A stretch of 64,000 nt of DNA from VRUE01 sp963704515 (GCA_963704515.1 OY969913.1:806001-870000); one strand, 5' to 3'. Shown: positions 47,791-58,328, counted from the first letter of the stretch. The notes: generated by a model not told the origin, from the sequence alone. A program made the numbers and translations.

Positions 47791-50700
47791 CCAGGGCCTC
47801 GGCGATGCGCTCCTCGAGGCAGGCGGCGAGGTCGGCGACGCCGGGCTCGCGCAGCATCTCGATGTGGCCGTGGGGGAGCTCGAAGCGGCGGACGCCGTCG
47901 CGGGCGCGTGCCTCCCAGCCGAGGTAGGAGGACTTCTCGCGGAACTCCTCGCTGGAGATCAGCACGATCTCGCCTGGCCAGGGGTCGGCCCGGTAGCCCG
48001 CCCTTGCCCGGCGGGCCGCTGCGAGCGCGCGCTGGATCGTGCGCTCTCCGGCGCCGGGCAGCGGTCGGCGAAGTCGCGTTTCGAGGCGGCGGATCGCCTC
48101 GAGCTTCGCTTCGCGCGAGGCGCCGGCAAGACGCCGCGAGCCGGCGTCCCACGCGCGGCCGGCCGCCTGCCGTGCGGGCCGCAGCGCCAGGCCGAGGCGC
48201 CGCCCCCGTGGCAGGCGCGCCTGCGGCGGAGGCAACAGGCCCGGCGCCAGCCCCTCTTCGACGCCGTGTTCCCACGCCCAGGCCAGCAGCGCCGCGGCGC
48301 TCTGGCCGAGCGGGTCGGGGAAGGCGGCCCGCAGGTCCTCGCGCTGCGCGGCGGCAACCAGATACCGGTTGATTCCGTTTGCGCCGACCCGTTCCAACAG
48401 GTGCTCGCGCAGCGTGCGCCAGCCCTCTGGCGCCAGCGGATCTGCCGGTTGCCTGCCCCGTCCTCCCAGGCGGTCGCCATCGCCCAGTCCCAGCTGCGCC
48501 CGTCTGCCGTGCGACAGCGCGGCGAGGGCGTCGGCAGCAGCAGCTCCGGCGCCAGCTCCTCGAGGGCGTCGGTCCAGGCGAACGCGGCAAGCGCAGGAGC
48601 ATCGGCGCCGAGCGGCTCCGGGAAGGCGCGCTGCAGGTCGGCTCGCCAGTGCCAGAGCTCGAGCGCGTAGCGGGAGACGCCTGGGGCGGCGGGCTCGCGC
48701 AGCCATGCGGCGAGCCCGGCTCCGCCGCCGTTCGCCTCGGGATCTGGCACAGGCTCGCCCGCGGCGAGCGCCCGCAGCCGCGCGGTCTCCATCATCGGGT
48801 CGTATGGCAGGCGCGGTCGGAGCTCAGCCGGCTTGGCGGCCGGAGGGCTCGAGTCAAGCGCCACCAGCAGTGGCGCATCCTCACCCGCGGCGTGCAGCTG
48901 CTGGGCGATCTCGTAGGCGACGGTGGCGCCGTTGCAGCGACCGGCCAGCAGGTAGGGGCCGTGGGGCTGCACACGGCGGATCGCTTCCAGGTAGCGGGTC
49001 GCCATCTCGGCGACTCCGCGGTCGAGCGGCCGGCGGCCGTCGAGACCGCTTGGCTGCAGACCGTAGAGCGGTTGCTCGGCTGAGACGTGACGGGCGAGTG
49101 GCCCGAAGCCGACGATGTTGCCGTCGCCGGCGGCGATCACGAACAGCGGTGGGCGGCCGCCGGTTGGCTTGAGCGGCACCAGGCTGTCCCAGTGAGTCGC
49201 GGGAGCGTCGCTGCCTAGGCTCGCCGCGAGCCGGCGCGGGGTCGGCGCCTCGAAGATCAGCGCCAAAGGCAGGCGACGGCGCCCGAGCCGTTCGAGCTCG
49301 GCGAACAGCTCGACCGCGAGCAGCGAGTGGCCGCCGAGGGCGAAGAAGTCGTCCTCGGGGCCGACTCCGGTGACGCCGAGCACCGCTTCGAAGCGCCGGA
49401 TCACCCGCCGCTCGGCCTCGCTTGCCGGTGCCCCGGCATCGGCCTGTGCCAGGTGCTCGTCGCCAGGGTCGGGCAGACGCCCACGGTCGACCTTGCCGTT
49501 GGCGTTGAGCGGCAGCTCCGGCAGCTCAATCCAGGCCGTCGGGACCATCGCCGCCGGCAGCCGAGCTGTCAGATGGGCGCGCAGCTCCTGGCGGCTGGGC
49601 GCCGCGATGCCTTCCGCAGCCACCAGGTGGGCCGCCAGGGCGACGTCCCCGGATGAGCCTTCGAAGGGCACGACGACGGCGTCGGCGACCCCAGGATGGG
49701 CCCGCAGCGCCTGCTCGATTTCCGCCGGCTCGACCCGAAAGCCGCGCAGCTTGAGCTGGCGGTCGGCGCGCCCGACGAACTCGAGCGCGCCGTCGGCGCG
49801 GCGGTGGACGAGGTCGCCGGTCAGGTAGCGGCGCTCGCCGGGGCGCTCGGGATCGGGTTGGAAGCGTTCTGCGGTCAGGCCGGGATCGCCGCGATATCCA
49901 CGGCTGACGCCGTCACCGCCGATCGCCAGCTCGCCGATCGCCCCGATCGGCAGCTCGCGCCCGGCTGGGTCGAGCACCCGGCAGCTGGTCGCCTGGATCG
50001 GCCTGCCGATCGGCACCGCAGTCCCGACTTCGTCGCCCGGACGCAGGTCATGCGTGGTCGCGTAGGTGGTGGTCTCGGTTGGCCCGTAGCCGTTCGTCAG
50101 CCGCGCGCCGGGGGCCATCGCGGCAAGCGCGCGGCGGGCATGGGCGGGGGAGAGAACGTCCCCACCCGGGATGACCTGGCGCAGCGCGGCGAGGCAGTCG
50201 GGCCGCCGCTCGACCACCTGGTTGAAGAGGCCGGTGGCGATACAGGCGACGTTGATGCCGTCGCGTTCGATCGCGCCGGCGATCGAGTCGGGAGTGGGCT
50301 GCTCCGCGAGACAGGCGATCGTGCCGCCGTTGGCCAGCGGCCCCCAGATCTCGAAGGTGGCGGCGTCGAAGCCAGGCGAGGCGCCGTGCAGCATCACCGT
50401 GCCCGGGCCCTGCTCGCAGAACTCCGGCTCATCGACCAATCGCACCACGTTGCGGTGGGTCACCTCGACCCCCTTGGGCGCGCCGGTCGAGCCGGAGGTG
50501 TAGATGACGTAGGCAAGGTCGTCCGGTGCGAGATCGTCAGAAGGCGCGAGCTTTCGCTCGCCGCAGCCGGCGATGTCGATCGTCTCGACCTCTGGCGGGA
50601 GGGGTCTCTCGACGGCGCCCCTGCTCAGCAGGGTTCGCGCCCCCGCGACGTTCAGCAGCTGCGCGATCCGCGCGTCCGGGAAGCTCGGGTCGAGCGGCAC

Positions 50701-53700
50701 ATACGCGGCGCCCGCGAGCAGTGCGCCGAGCTGCGCGATCGGCGCCTCCAGGGAGCGGCCGGTGAGCACGCCGACCCGGTCGCCGCGCTCGACCCCGCGC
50801 TCCCGCAGAGCCGTCGCCACCCCGCCGGCACGGGCCAGTAGCTCGGCGTAGTCCAGCCGCCGCTCGCCGTCGATCACCGCCGTCGCCCGCGGATCGCGTT
50901 CCCGCTGACGGGTGACGAGGTCCCCGATCGTCGCTTCGCGATCGAAGCCGTCGGCGTTGACGCTCCACGCCCGCAGGCGCGCTCGTTCCTCGGGGTCGAT
51001 CGGGTCGAGCTCGGAGAGCCGCGCCTCCGGGTTCTCGACGAACTGCTCGAGCAGGTGCAGATGGTGGGCGGCGAGGCGGTGGGCCGTGGCGTCGGTGAAG
51101 AGGTCGGAGTGCTCCCAGATGAAGAAGGGCGCGCCGTCGCCATGATCGACGCCGATCACGCTGATGTCGGCCTTGGCGGTGCCGTTGGAGATCGTCTGGA
51201 CGACGCGGGTCTCGAGGCCTGCCCAGTCCCGATTCCCTGCGGGCGCGTCGTCGAACGAGAACAGCGTCTGCACGAGGGGCGAACGGTCGGGGCGCCGCGC
51301 CGGCGCCAGCCGCTCGACGACCCGCTCGAAGGGCACGTCGGAGTTGGCGACGGCGCCGAGGACCACCCCACGCACACGGCGCAGCAGCTCGCGCACGCTG
51401 GGGTCGCCGGAGAGGTCGAGGGCCAGCGCGACCGTCGCGACCGTCATGCCGACCAGCCGCTCGGCGGCGGGATCGGTGCGATTGGCGAGCCCGGAGCCGA
51501 TCTGCATTCGCTCCTCGCCCGAGAGCAGGTTGAGCAGCACAGCGAAGGCCGCGAGGCAGCTCATGAATGAGGTAGCTCCCTCCTCGCCGCCCAGCTCTCG
51601 CAGGCGAGCCGCCAGCGTCGGGTCGAGCGGCCGGCGCACCGAGCCGCCGGTGAACGACTCGCGTGGCGGTCGCGGCCGGTCATAGGGCAGCTCGAGCAGC
51701 GGGGGATCGGGATCGAGCGTTCGCTGCCAGTACTCGAGCTGCTCGCGTTCCAGCGCGCCGCCGAGGGCGGAGCGCTCCCAACGGGCGAAGTCGCCGAGCT
51801 GCACCTCGAGTGCCGGCAGCTCCGCCGAGCGACCTTCGACCCGCGCCGAGTAGAGCTCGGCGAGATCCTCGAGCAGGACCATGAACGACCAGCCGTCGTG
51901 GACGGCGTGATGCTCGACGTCGATCAGCGACCAGTGGCGCTCGCCGCGCCGCACCAGGGTCCAGCGCAGCAGCGGCGCTCGCTCGAGGGCGATTCGCGCT
52001 CGCACCCGTTCGCGCAGAAGTCGGGTCCAGGCGGTCGGCTCAGCCTCGCGAAGGTCGATCTGCTCGAGCGGTGGAGGCACCCCCTCGTGGACGAGCTGCA
52101 CCAGCTCCCCGTCGCGCTCTGTGAGCGAGGTGCGCAGCGACTCATGGCGCTCGATCAGGTCGCCCAGCGCGGCCTCCAGGGCAGGCTCGTCGAGTTCGCC
52201 GCGCAGGTCGATGAAGCAGGCGAACTGGTAGGAGAGCGAGTCCGGGTTGGCGCGCTCGAAGAGCCAGGCCCGGCGCTGGGCCAGGGTCGCGGGCGCGGGG
52301 CCCGGCTCGGCTGAGCGGCGCAGCGGCTCGCGACGCGGCAGGGAAGCGTCCTCGGTCTCGACCAGCGCCGCCAGCGCCCGCGCCGTGCGCGCCTCGAAGA
52401 CGGCGTCGACGTTCAGGCCGGCGCCGGTGCGCTCGCGCAGCCGGCCGAGCAGCTGGATCGCCAGCAGCGAGTCGGCGCCGAGGGCGAAGAAGTCCTCGTC
52501 GGCGCCGACGCGCTCCAGGCCGAGCAGCTCGGCCATCAGCCCGGCGATGGCGCCCACGTCGCCGCCCGCCTCGCCGCTCGCGGCGCTGCGCCGAGGCGCG
52601 GGCAGCGCCGCCCGGTCGACCTTGCCGCGCGGCGTCAGGGGCAGCTCCGGCAGCAACTCGATCGTCGCCGGCAGCATGTAGCGGGGCAGGCGCTGGGCCA
52701 GGTGGTCCATCAGCGCCTCGGGCCGCGCTTCGCCGCTGCGGACCGCCGCGTAGGCGACGAGCCGCCTATGGCCGGCGACGTCCTCGCGGGCCACGACCGC
52801 AGCGTGGCGCACGTCCGGGTGGGCGCCGAGCGCCTGCTCGACTTCCCCCGGCTCGATCCGGTGGCCGGCGATCTTGACCTGGTCGTCGATCCGCCCGAGG
52901 AAGAGCAGCTCGCCGTCTGCGCGGCGTCGGACCAGATCGCCCGAGCCGTAGATGCGCGCCCCAGCGCGATCGGAGAAGCGGTCGGGGCGGAAGCGCTCGG
53001 CGCTGCGCTCGGGATCGTTGCGGTATCCGCGGCCGACCCCCGGCCCGCCGATCCACAGCTCCCCGTCCTCGCCGTCGGCAGCCGGCTCGCCGTCCCGATC
53101 GAGCACGTGCAGCTCGTAGCCGGGCAGGGCGCGACCGATCGGCAGCGGCGAGCCGTCCGGCTCGTCGACCTCGAAGCAGGTGGCGACGATCGAGGTCTCC
53201 GTCGGCCCGTAGGCGTTCAGCACCCGCACGTCCGGATGCGCCTCGCGCAGGGCGCTCGCGGCGGCCGGCGACATCACGTCGCCGCCGGCGGCGATGAGGC
53301 GCAGGCCGCCGAGCCGCGGCAGCGCGGTGCGCACCACCTGCTCGAAGAGGCCGGCGGCGAAGAAGGCGTAGGTGACGCCGCGCTCGGCGATCAGCTCGCC
53401 GACGGCGCGTGGGTCCGGCCGTCCGGCTGGCGCCAGGACGAGGCGGGCGCCTGCCGCGAGGGCGCCAATCGTCTCCAACACCGAGATGTCGAACTCGATC
53501 GGCGCCACGCCGAGCACGGCGTCGTCTGGCTCGGGGAGGAGCGGACTGCCCCCCGAGAGCAGCTGCAGCATGTTGGCGTGGGTGATCTCCACCCCCTTGG
53601 GCTCGCCGGTCGAGCCGGAGGTGAAGAGCACGTAGGCGAGCTGCCGAGGCTCGACCGTCGGCATCGCGGCCGACTCCGTGTCGACGTTGAGCAGCCGCTC

Positions 53701-54108
53701 GATATCGAGGGCGCGAGACCCCTCGCTCAGTCGCTTGCGCTCGCTCGGCGCCTCGATCGCCAGCCGAGCGCCCGAGAGCTCGAGCAGCCGTCGGCGCCGC
53801 GCCGGCGGCTGCGCGTCGCCGAGCGGCAGGTATGCAGCCCCGGCGCGCAGCGCCCCGAGGAAGGCGCAGACCGCCTGCCGGCCGCGGGGCAGGCAGACCG
53901 CCACCGGTTCTTCGGGTTCGATCCCCGCCGCCAGCAGCCCGCTCGCCACCCGGGTGGCGGCCGCGTCGAGCTCGGCGTAGGTGAGCCTTGTCGCTTCGTC
54001 CTCGATCGCGACCCTGTCCGGCTGCTCGGAGGCCCGCAGCGCGACCAGCCCGGAAACCGACGCGGTTAGCACCTCGCTGGTCGCTGAGGTGTGCGCCTGG
54101 ACGGACAT
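47783..54108 (-). CDS. Two-module NRPS, A-T-C-A-T-TE, with a frameshift near the C-terminus
   Basis: Starts ATG at 54108. Domains: A1 about 20-500 (LFTSGSTGEPKG, NAYGPTETS, GRIDDQVKIAGHRIEPGE), T1 about 515-582 (FFALGADSLLA, Ser547), C about 600-1030 (HHAVHDG 733-739), A2 about 1055-1545 (IYTSGSTGAPKG, NGYGPTETTT), T2 about 1562-1632 (FFALGGHSLLA, Ser1595), TE from about 1640 (AGRCNGATVAYE; Cys1725 where Ser is usual). No epimerase or methyltransferase domain. At about 48430-48480 the coding signal shifts by one base: the first frame runs on as nonsense to 47959, while the second frame continues sensibly (APEGWRTLREHLLERVGANG ... WPGEIVLISSEEFREK) to 47783. It probably builds a dipeptide. The second TE-end segment repeats the one before it (RADLQRAFPEPLG; REDLRAAFPDPLG). 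Confidence 0.88.
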
Positions 54109-54157
54109 TCGACCATTTGAGGCTACCCCGACGAGGGCGGCCCAAGCGAATCGCTGG

Positions 54158-55813
54158 TCAGCGGCTGAGAGCGTGGCGAGACAGACGCGGACGGCGATCT
54201 CGGGCCCAGGCGAAGGCCGAGGTCAGCCGGGGCATGCCGTGGCGCAGGTGGGGGTTGGTGCTCGGGTCGACCGCGATCAGCGGTCGCCAGCGATCGATCA
54301 GCTGTTCCTTCTCCCAGTCCTCGACCTCGGAGTCGCGGCTCGAGGACTCGAAGTGGTAGAGGACCGTGTCCGGGTCATAGACGACCCGCAGCCCGGCGGC
54401 GTGCAGCTTCAGGCAGTAGTCGGCGTCGTTGTAGTTGAGCGGGAAGGTGGTGGTGAAGCCGCCGACCTGCTCGAAGGCTTCGCGGCTGGTCATCATGCAG
54501 GCGCCGGTCACCGCGAGGTAGTTCTGGGCGACGAGGACGTTGTTCGAGTAGCCGCTGAAGGCCCCCGAGAAGCCGCGGTAGGGGTGGCCGGCGTAGCCGC
54601 CGTTCTCGAAGAGGATGCCGACGTGCTGGAGGCGGCCGTCCTCCCAGATCAGCCGACCGCCGACCGCGCCCACCTCGGGCAGCTGCGAGTACATGACCAG
54701 CCGCTCGATCCACTCGGGCTCGATCACCTCCATGTCGTCGTTGAGCAGCAGCAGGTGCTCGCCCTCGCTGCGCACCGCGCCGTGGTTGATCTTGCTCGAG
54801 AAGTTGAAGGGCTTTTCGTAGGGGACGAGGCGCAGGCGCTCGCCGCCGATCTCGCGCAGCTCGGCGGCGATGTCGGGGTCGAACGGCTCGTCGACCACGC
54901 AGACGATCTCGTAGTTCTCGTAGGTCGAGGTCTCGACGATGCTGCGCACGCAGTGCGTTACGAGGACGATGTCCTGGTACCGCACCTCACGCGACTGGCC
55001 GGCGGTTGGGATCACGATGCTCACCGAGGGCTCGCGCTCGAGCCGCGGGCGAAGGTGATAGACGCCCGGGAACGCCTCGTCGCGCTCGGCCTCGGCGGCC
55101 ATGCCGATCCGCTCGCACTGCGCCTGGATCGCGCGGGTGCCTGCTTCGAATGCCCAAGGCTTCGCCTCTTCGCCGCCGCCGGCGGCGGAAGTCTCCAAGG
55201 TGCGCCAGTGGTAGAGGACGCGTGGCACGTGCAGCACCCGCCGTGCGCGCTCGGTCACGCGCAGCACCAGGTCCCAGTCTTGGGAGCCCTCGAACTCGGC
55301 GTGAAAGCCGCCGACCTCCTCGACCAGCGCCCGCCGCAGCACGCTCAGGTGGCAGGTGTACATCTGCGTCCGCATCCGCTCGGGCGACCAGTCGGGCTTG
55401 AGGAAGGGGGCGGAGTGGTGGCCGGCGCGGTCGACCTTGTCTTCGTCGGTGTAGACGTAGTCGGCCTCGGGCTCGCCGGCGATCGCCTCGTCCACCGCCG
55501 CGAGCGCCGCGGGGTGCAGCATGTCGTCGTGATCGAGCAGGGCGACGAACTCGCCCCGGGCGATCGCCAGCGCGTCGTTGGAGGCGGCGACGATGCCGCC
55601 GTTCTCCTCGCGCCGCATGACCCGGACGCGGGGGTCCTCACGCTCGGCCCGAAGCAGGCGCTCGCCCACTTGGGGGGCGGCGGAGCAGTCGTCGACGAGG
55701 CAGAGCTCCCAATCGGCGAAGCGCTGCCGGCTGACCGAGCGCAGCATCGCCTCCAGCACGTCAGCCGGCGTTTCGTAGACCGGCGTGAGGATCGAGAACC
55801 TGGGCGCCGCCAC
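54158..55813 (-). CDS. Double-domain GT2 glycosyltransferase
   Basis: A 551-residue protein from GTG 55813 (VAAPRFSILTPVYE), five bases after the preceding stop with GGAAG upstream. Domain 1 (residues 1-220): CLVDDCSAAPQVGERLL, LLDHDDMLHPAALAAVD (DHDD metal site) and GSQDWDLVLRV. Domain 2 (residues 250-500): VSIVIPTAGQSREVRYQDIV, LLLNDDMEVIEPEWIERLVM, GGFTTTFPLNYNDADYCLKL. Tandem GT2 domains of this kind are common in O-antigen/cell-wall glycan loci. It lies between the exporter genes and the NRPS, in the same orientation. Confidence 0.88.
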   Translation of the reverse strand: MAAPRFSILTPVYETPADVLEAMLRSVSRQRFADWELCLVDDCSAAPQVGERLLRAEREDPRVRVMRREENGGIVAASNDALAIARGEFVALLDHDDMLHPAALAAVDEAIAGEPEADYVYTDEDKVDRAGHHSAPFLKPDWSPERMRTQMYTCHLSVLRRALVEEVGGFHAEFEGSQDWDLVLRVTERARRVLHVPRVLYHWRTLETSAAGGGEEAKPWAFEAGTRAIQAQCERIGMAAEAERDEAFPGVYHLRPRLEREPSVSIVIPTAGQSREVRYQDIVLVTHCVRSIVETSTYENYEIVCVVDEPFDPDIAAELREIGGERLRLVPYEKPFNFSSKINHGAVRSEGEHLLLLNDDMEVIEPEWIERLVMYSQLPEVGAVGGRLIWEDGRLQHVGILFENGGYAGHPYRGFSGAFSGYSNNVLVAQNYLAVTGACMMTSREAFEQVGGFTTTFPLNYNDADYCLKLHAAGLRVVYDPDTVLYHFESSSRDSEVEDWEKEQLIDRWRPLIAVDPSTNPHLRHGMPRLTSAFAWARDRRPRLSRHALSR

Positions 55814-55817
55814 CGTG

Positions 55818-56117
55818 CTACTTCCGCCGGCCGCGCAGCGCAGCCCGAGCGGACCAAAGGAAGCCGGGCACCAGCGCACGTATGCGAGCGACGATGCCCA
55901 GCAGCCGCGCGGTGCCCGCCTCCATCTCGGCGACGCGCCCACGCAGCACGCCCAGCTCGGCTTCCTTGCCAATCAGCAGATCGCGCAGGCGCAGAACCTC
56001 CTCGCGGCTGCGGGCGAGCTCCTCGCGCAGGTCCGCGGCGTCGGTGTCCCCGCTGGCCGCCTGGCCGGATCGGCTCGTGGTGGCCTGCTCTGCCATTGCC
56101 GCCGAGTCTATCCCCAT
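55818..56117 (-). CDS. Small coiled-coil protein
   Basis: A 99-residue protein starting ATG at 56117, two bases after the Wzm stop and eight bases after GAGGAG. The middle part (DLREELARSREEVLRLRDLL through AELGVLRGRVAEMEAGTARL) is a heptad-rich coiled coil of about 50 residues. The C-terminus is hydrophobic-basic (VPGFLWSARAALRGRRK), possibly membrane-touching. No family is recognised. A second protein of similar size and design is encoded at 61227 beside the other glycosyltransferase group. Position between exporter and glycosyltransferase suggests a scaffold or chain-length ruler, by analogy with the WbdD coiled coil (inference). Confidence 0.7.
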   Translation of the reverse strand: MGIDSAAMAEQATTSRSGQAASGDTDAADLREELARSREEVLRLRDLLIGKEAELGVLRGRVAEMEAGTARLLGIVARIRALVPGFLWSARAALRGRRK

Positions 56118-56119
56118 GC

Positions 56120-56986
56120 CTACAGCTCCTCGGCGATTCGCGGCGCGTCGCGATTGAAGATCCAGACCGCGAAGGCGCAGACGCCGAGGAAGATCGCGGC
56201 TGCGGGGATCAGGCCGCTGACGCCGCCGACGACGTCCACCGCGGTCGGCGCGTTCGGTTCGATCATCCAGACGCGGACCTGCTCGAAGATCGGCGCCAGC
56301 GGGTTGAGGAAGATCAGGTGCTGATAGTTCGAGGGGACCGCTTCGATCGGGTAGAGGATCGGCGAGGCGTAGAAGAGCACCTGGGCAACCACGACCCAGA
56401 TGATCAGCACGTCGCGGAAGCGCACGTAGAGGACCGAGAGAATCATGCTGGACGCCGAGGTGAGGACGAAGAGAAGCGCCATCGCAACGGGCAGCAAAAG
56501 CCAGGTCCAGGTTGGGTCGACTCCCCAGGCGAGGATGAAGATGAAGACGACGACTAGATTGAGACCGAGGTTGAAGAGAGCGGTGATCACCACCGCCAAA
56601 GGGATCACGAGGCGCGGGAACTGGGTCTTGCGCACCACTCCCTCCTGGGCGACCACCGAGCTGACCGAGTTCGAGGTCGCTTCCTGGAAGAAGGTGAAGA
56701 GGACGATTCCGAGCAGGAGCAGAACCGGGTAGTAGGGAAGGTTGTGGCCGACTTTGAAGACCTTTGTGAAGACGAAGAGCAGGACGCCGAACAACATCAG
56801 CGGCCGGATCAGCGACCAGACGTAGCCGAGGACGGTGCCGAAGTAGACGCGCTTGAACTCGGTCACCGACATCAGCCAGAGCAGGTCGAAGAAGCGCCGC
56901 CGCCCGCCGCCCAGCGCCGAGGGGCCGCGGACGTCGGTTAGCGGGGCGACTGCCGTCACGGCTCCCTCTGTTCCCCCGACGCTCAT
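56120..56986 (-). CDS. wzm: ABC-2 polysaccharide exporter permease (Wzm)
   Basis: A 288-residue protein with six TM helices. FFDLLWLMSVTEFKRVYFGT and LGYVWSLIRPLMLFGVLLFV form the conserved amphipathic/first-helix region. Then ATSNSVSSVVAQEGVVRKTQ with FPRLVIPLAVVI, VRFRDVLIIWVVVAQVLFYA and SPILYPIEAVPSNYQHLIFL follow. These are the standard landmarks of Wzm/TagG permeases that export O-antigen or wall teichoic-type polymers. Its start overlaps the stop of the ATPase gene by four bases. Confidence 0.92.
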   Translation of the reverse strand: MSVGGTEGAVTAVAPLTDVRGPSALGGGRRRFFDLLWLMSVTEFKRVYFGTVLGYVWSLIRPLMLFGVLLFVFTKVFKVGHNLPYYPVLLLLGIVLFTFFQEATSNSVSSVVAQEGVVRKTQFPRLVIPLAVVITALFNLGLNLVVVFIFILAWGVDPTWTWLLLPVAMALLFVLTSASSMILSVLYVRFRDVLIIWVVVAQVLFYASPILYPIEAVPSNYQHLIFLNPLAPIFEQVRVWMIEPNAPTAVDVVGGVSGLIPAAAIFLGVCAFAVWIFNRDAPRIAEEL

Positions 56987-58266
56987 CGCGCTCCCGCTTC
57001 ACGCTCGATCACGGCTTCCGATTCATGAGGAAGGAAGACGATGCCGCGGTCGTTCGGCCCGCCGAAGACGACGAAGTCGATCGCGTTGTGCACGTAGAGG
57101 GCGATCCCGCCGCCGAACGCATAGTTGATGCCGCAGTGGACGAAGTAGCGGCCCGGGGCGAGCGGGTTGCCGAGGGTGGAGGATGCCTGCACCCGCTGGC
57201 CGACGGCGATCGCGCGCTCCTTTTCGTCACCTTCTCCGACCGGGAAGCCGTACTGGAAGACGCCCACGCCGTCGGCATTGGAGATGACGAAGCCGATGTC
57301 GAGGCCGGGCAGGTCGGTCAGCGCCTCCAGCTCCAGCCGCAGCCGGATTTCCTCGCCGTGCTCGATCGTGTTGACGCTCTCGCCGCGCTCGTTCTCGACG
57401 TGCGCGTCGAGAACGCGTACATCCGCGCCCTGCTCGGCCTCATCCGTGCCATGGCTCTCGCTGCCGCGCTCGAAGTTGAGCCGCAGGTAGCGGCGGCCGA
57501 CCTCGGCCGGGTCGCCGACGTGCTGGATCTCGCCGCCGTCGATCAGCATCGCCCGGTCGCAGTATTCCTCGACGCTGGGCATCTCGTGGGTGACCAGGAC
57601 GATCGTCTTGCCCGCCGCCTTCATCTCGCGGAAGGCATCGGCGCACTTCTGCTGGAAGGCGGCGTCGCCGACGGCGAGCACCTCGTCGATCAGCAGGATG
57701 TCGGCGTCGACCTCCATCATCAGCGAGAAGGCGAGCCGCACCAGCATCCCGGAGGAGTAGTTCTTCAGCTTCAGGTCGACGAACTCGGCGAGCTCGGCGA
57801 AATCGAGCACCGCGTCGAGCCGGTGTCGGGTCTCCTGCGGGGTGAGTCCCATCATCACGCCGTTGAGGACGACGTTCTCGCGCGCGGTCAACTCGACGTT
57901 GAAGCCGACGCCGAGCTCGATGAAGGGGGCAAGGCGCCCGGCCATCCGGATCCTGCCGGCATCGGCGCGGTAGATGCTGGCGAGCAGCTTAAGAAGCGTG
58001 CTCTTGCCCGAGCCGTTGCGGCCGACGATGCCGAAGAACTCGCCCTGGCGGATCTCGAAGGAGACGCCGTCGAGGGCGCGCAGCTCGCGATAGTCGCGTG
58101 AGGAGAAGGGCCGCACCATGCGCTCCTTCAGCGAGTCGACTCGGTGGGTGGGGATCCGGAAGGACTTCTTCAGGTCCCGCACCTCGATCGCAACGGGCGC
58201 CTGGCTGAGGTCGCGCCCGGCCGGGGACCCGGTCTGCTCGGTGCTGCTGGTGGTCTGCGGGGGCAT
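56983..58266 (-). CDS. wzt: ABC polysaccharide exporter ATPase with C-terminal glycan-binding domain (Wzt)
   Basis: About 427 residues. Walker A is GIVGRNGSGKSTLLKLLAS, the signature is NYSSGMLVRLAFS (the YSSGM form typical of Wzt/TagH), and Walker B is ADILLIDEVLAVGDAAFQQK. Residues about 275-425 form a Wzt-C beta-sandwich (VRVLDAHVENERGESVNTIE; GRYFVHCGINYAFGGGIALY), which in O9a-type systems recognises the capped end of the finished polymer. Its presence implies that the exported glycan carries a specific terminal modification. ATG at 58266; the in-frame TTG at 58278 is less likely. It is the first gene of the array containing the NRPS. Confidence 0.92.
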   Translation of the reverse strand: MPPQTTSSTEQTGSPAGRDLSQAPVAIEVRDLKKSFRIPTHRVDSLKERMVRPFSSRDYRELRALDGVSFEIRQGEFFGIVGRNGSGKSTLLKLLASIYRADAGRIRMAGRLAPFIELGVGFNVELTARENVVLNGVMMGLTPQETRHRLDAVLDFAELAEFVDLKLKNYSSGMLVRLAFSLMMEVDADILLIDEVLAVGDAAFQQKCADAFREMKAAGKTIVLVTHEMPSVEEYCDRAMLIDGGEIQHVGDPAEVGRRYLRLNFERGSESHGTDEAEQGADVRVLDAHVENERGESVNTIEHGEEIRLRLELEALTDLPGLDIGFVISNADGVGVFQYGFPVGEGDEKERAIAVGQRVQASSTLGNPLAPGRYFVHCGINYAFGGGIALYVHNAIDFVVFGGPNDRGIVFLPHESEAVIEREAGAR

Positions 58267-58328
58267 CGGCGGCGGCAAACGGTAATGGTTGCGCCCCCCG
58301 GCTGGCTCAGCTGTCAGGCTTTCGCAGC
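58267..58328. promoter_or_regulatory. 62-bp divergent spacer between exporter array and GT2 gene
   Basis: Both large gene groups start outward from this 62-base GC-rich gap. It must contain or overlap their promoters; no dyad or clear -10 element is visible. Confidence 0.3.

Noticed and set aside
53981..56557. Plus-strand open frame of about 850 codons opposite the GT2 and Wzm genes
   Set aside because: Antisense shadow; the minus strand carries GT2 and Wzm landmarks with coupled starts.
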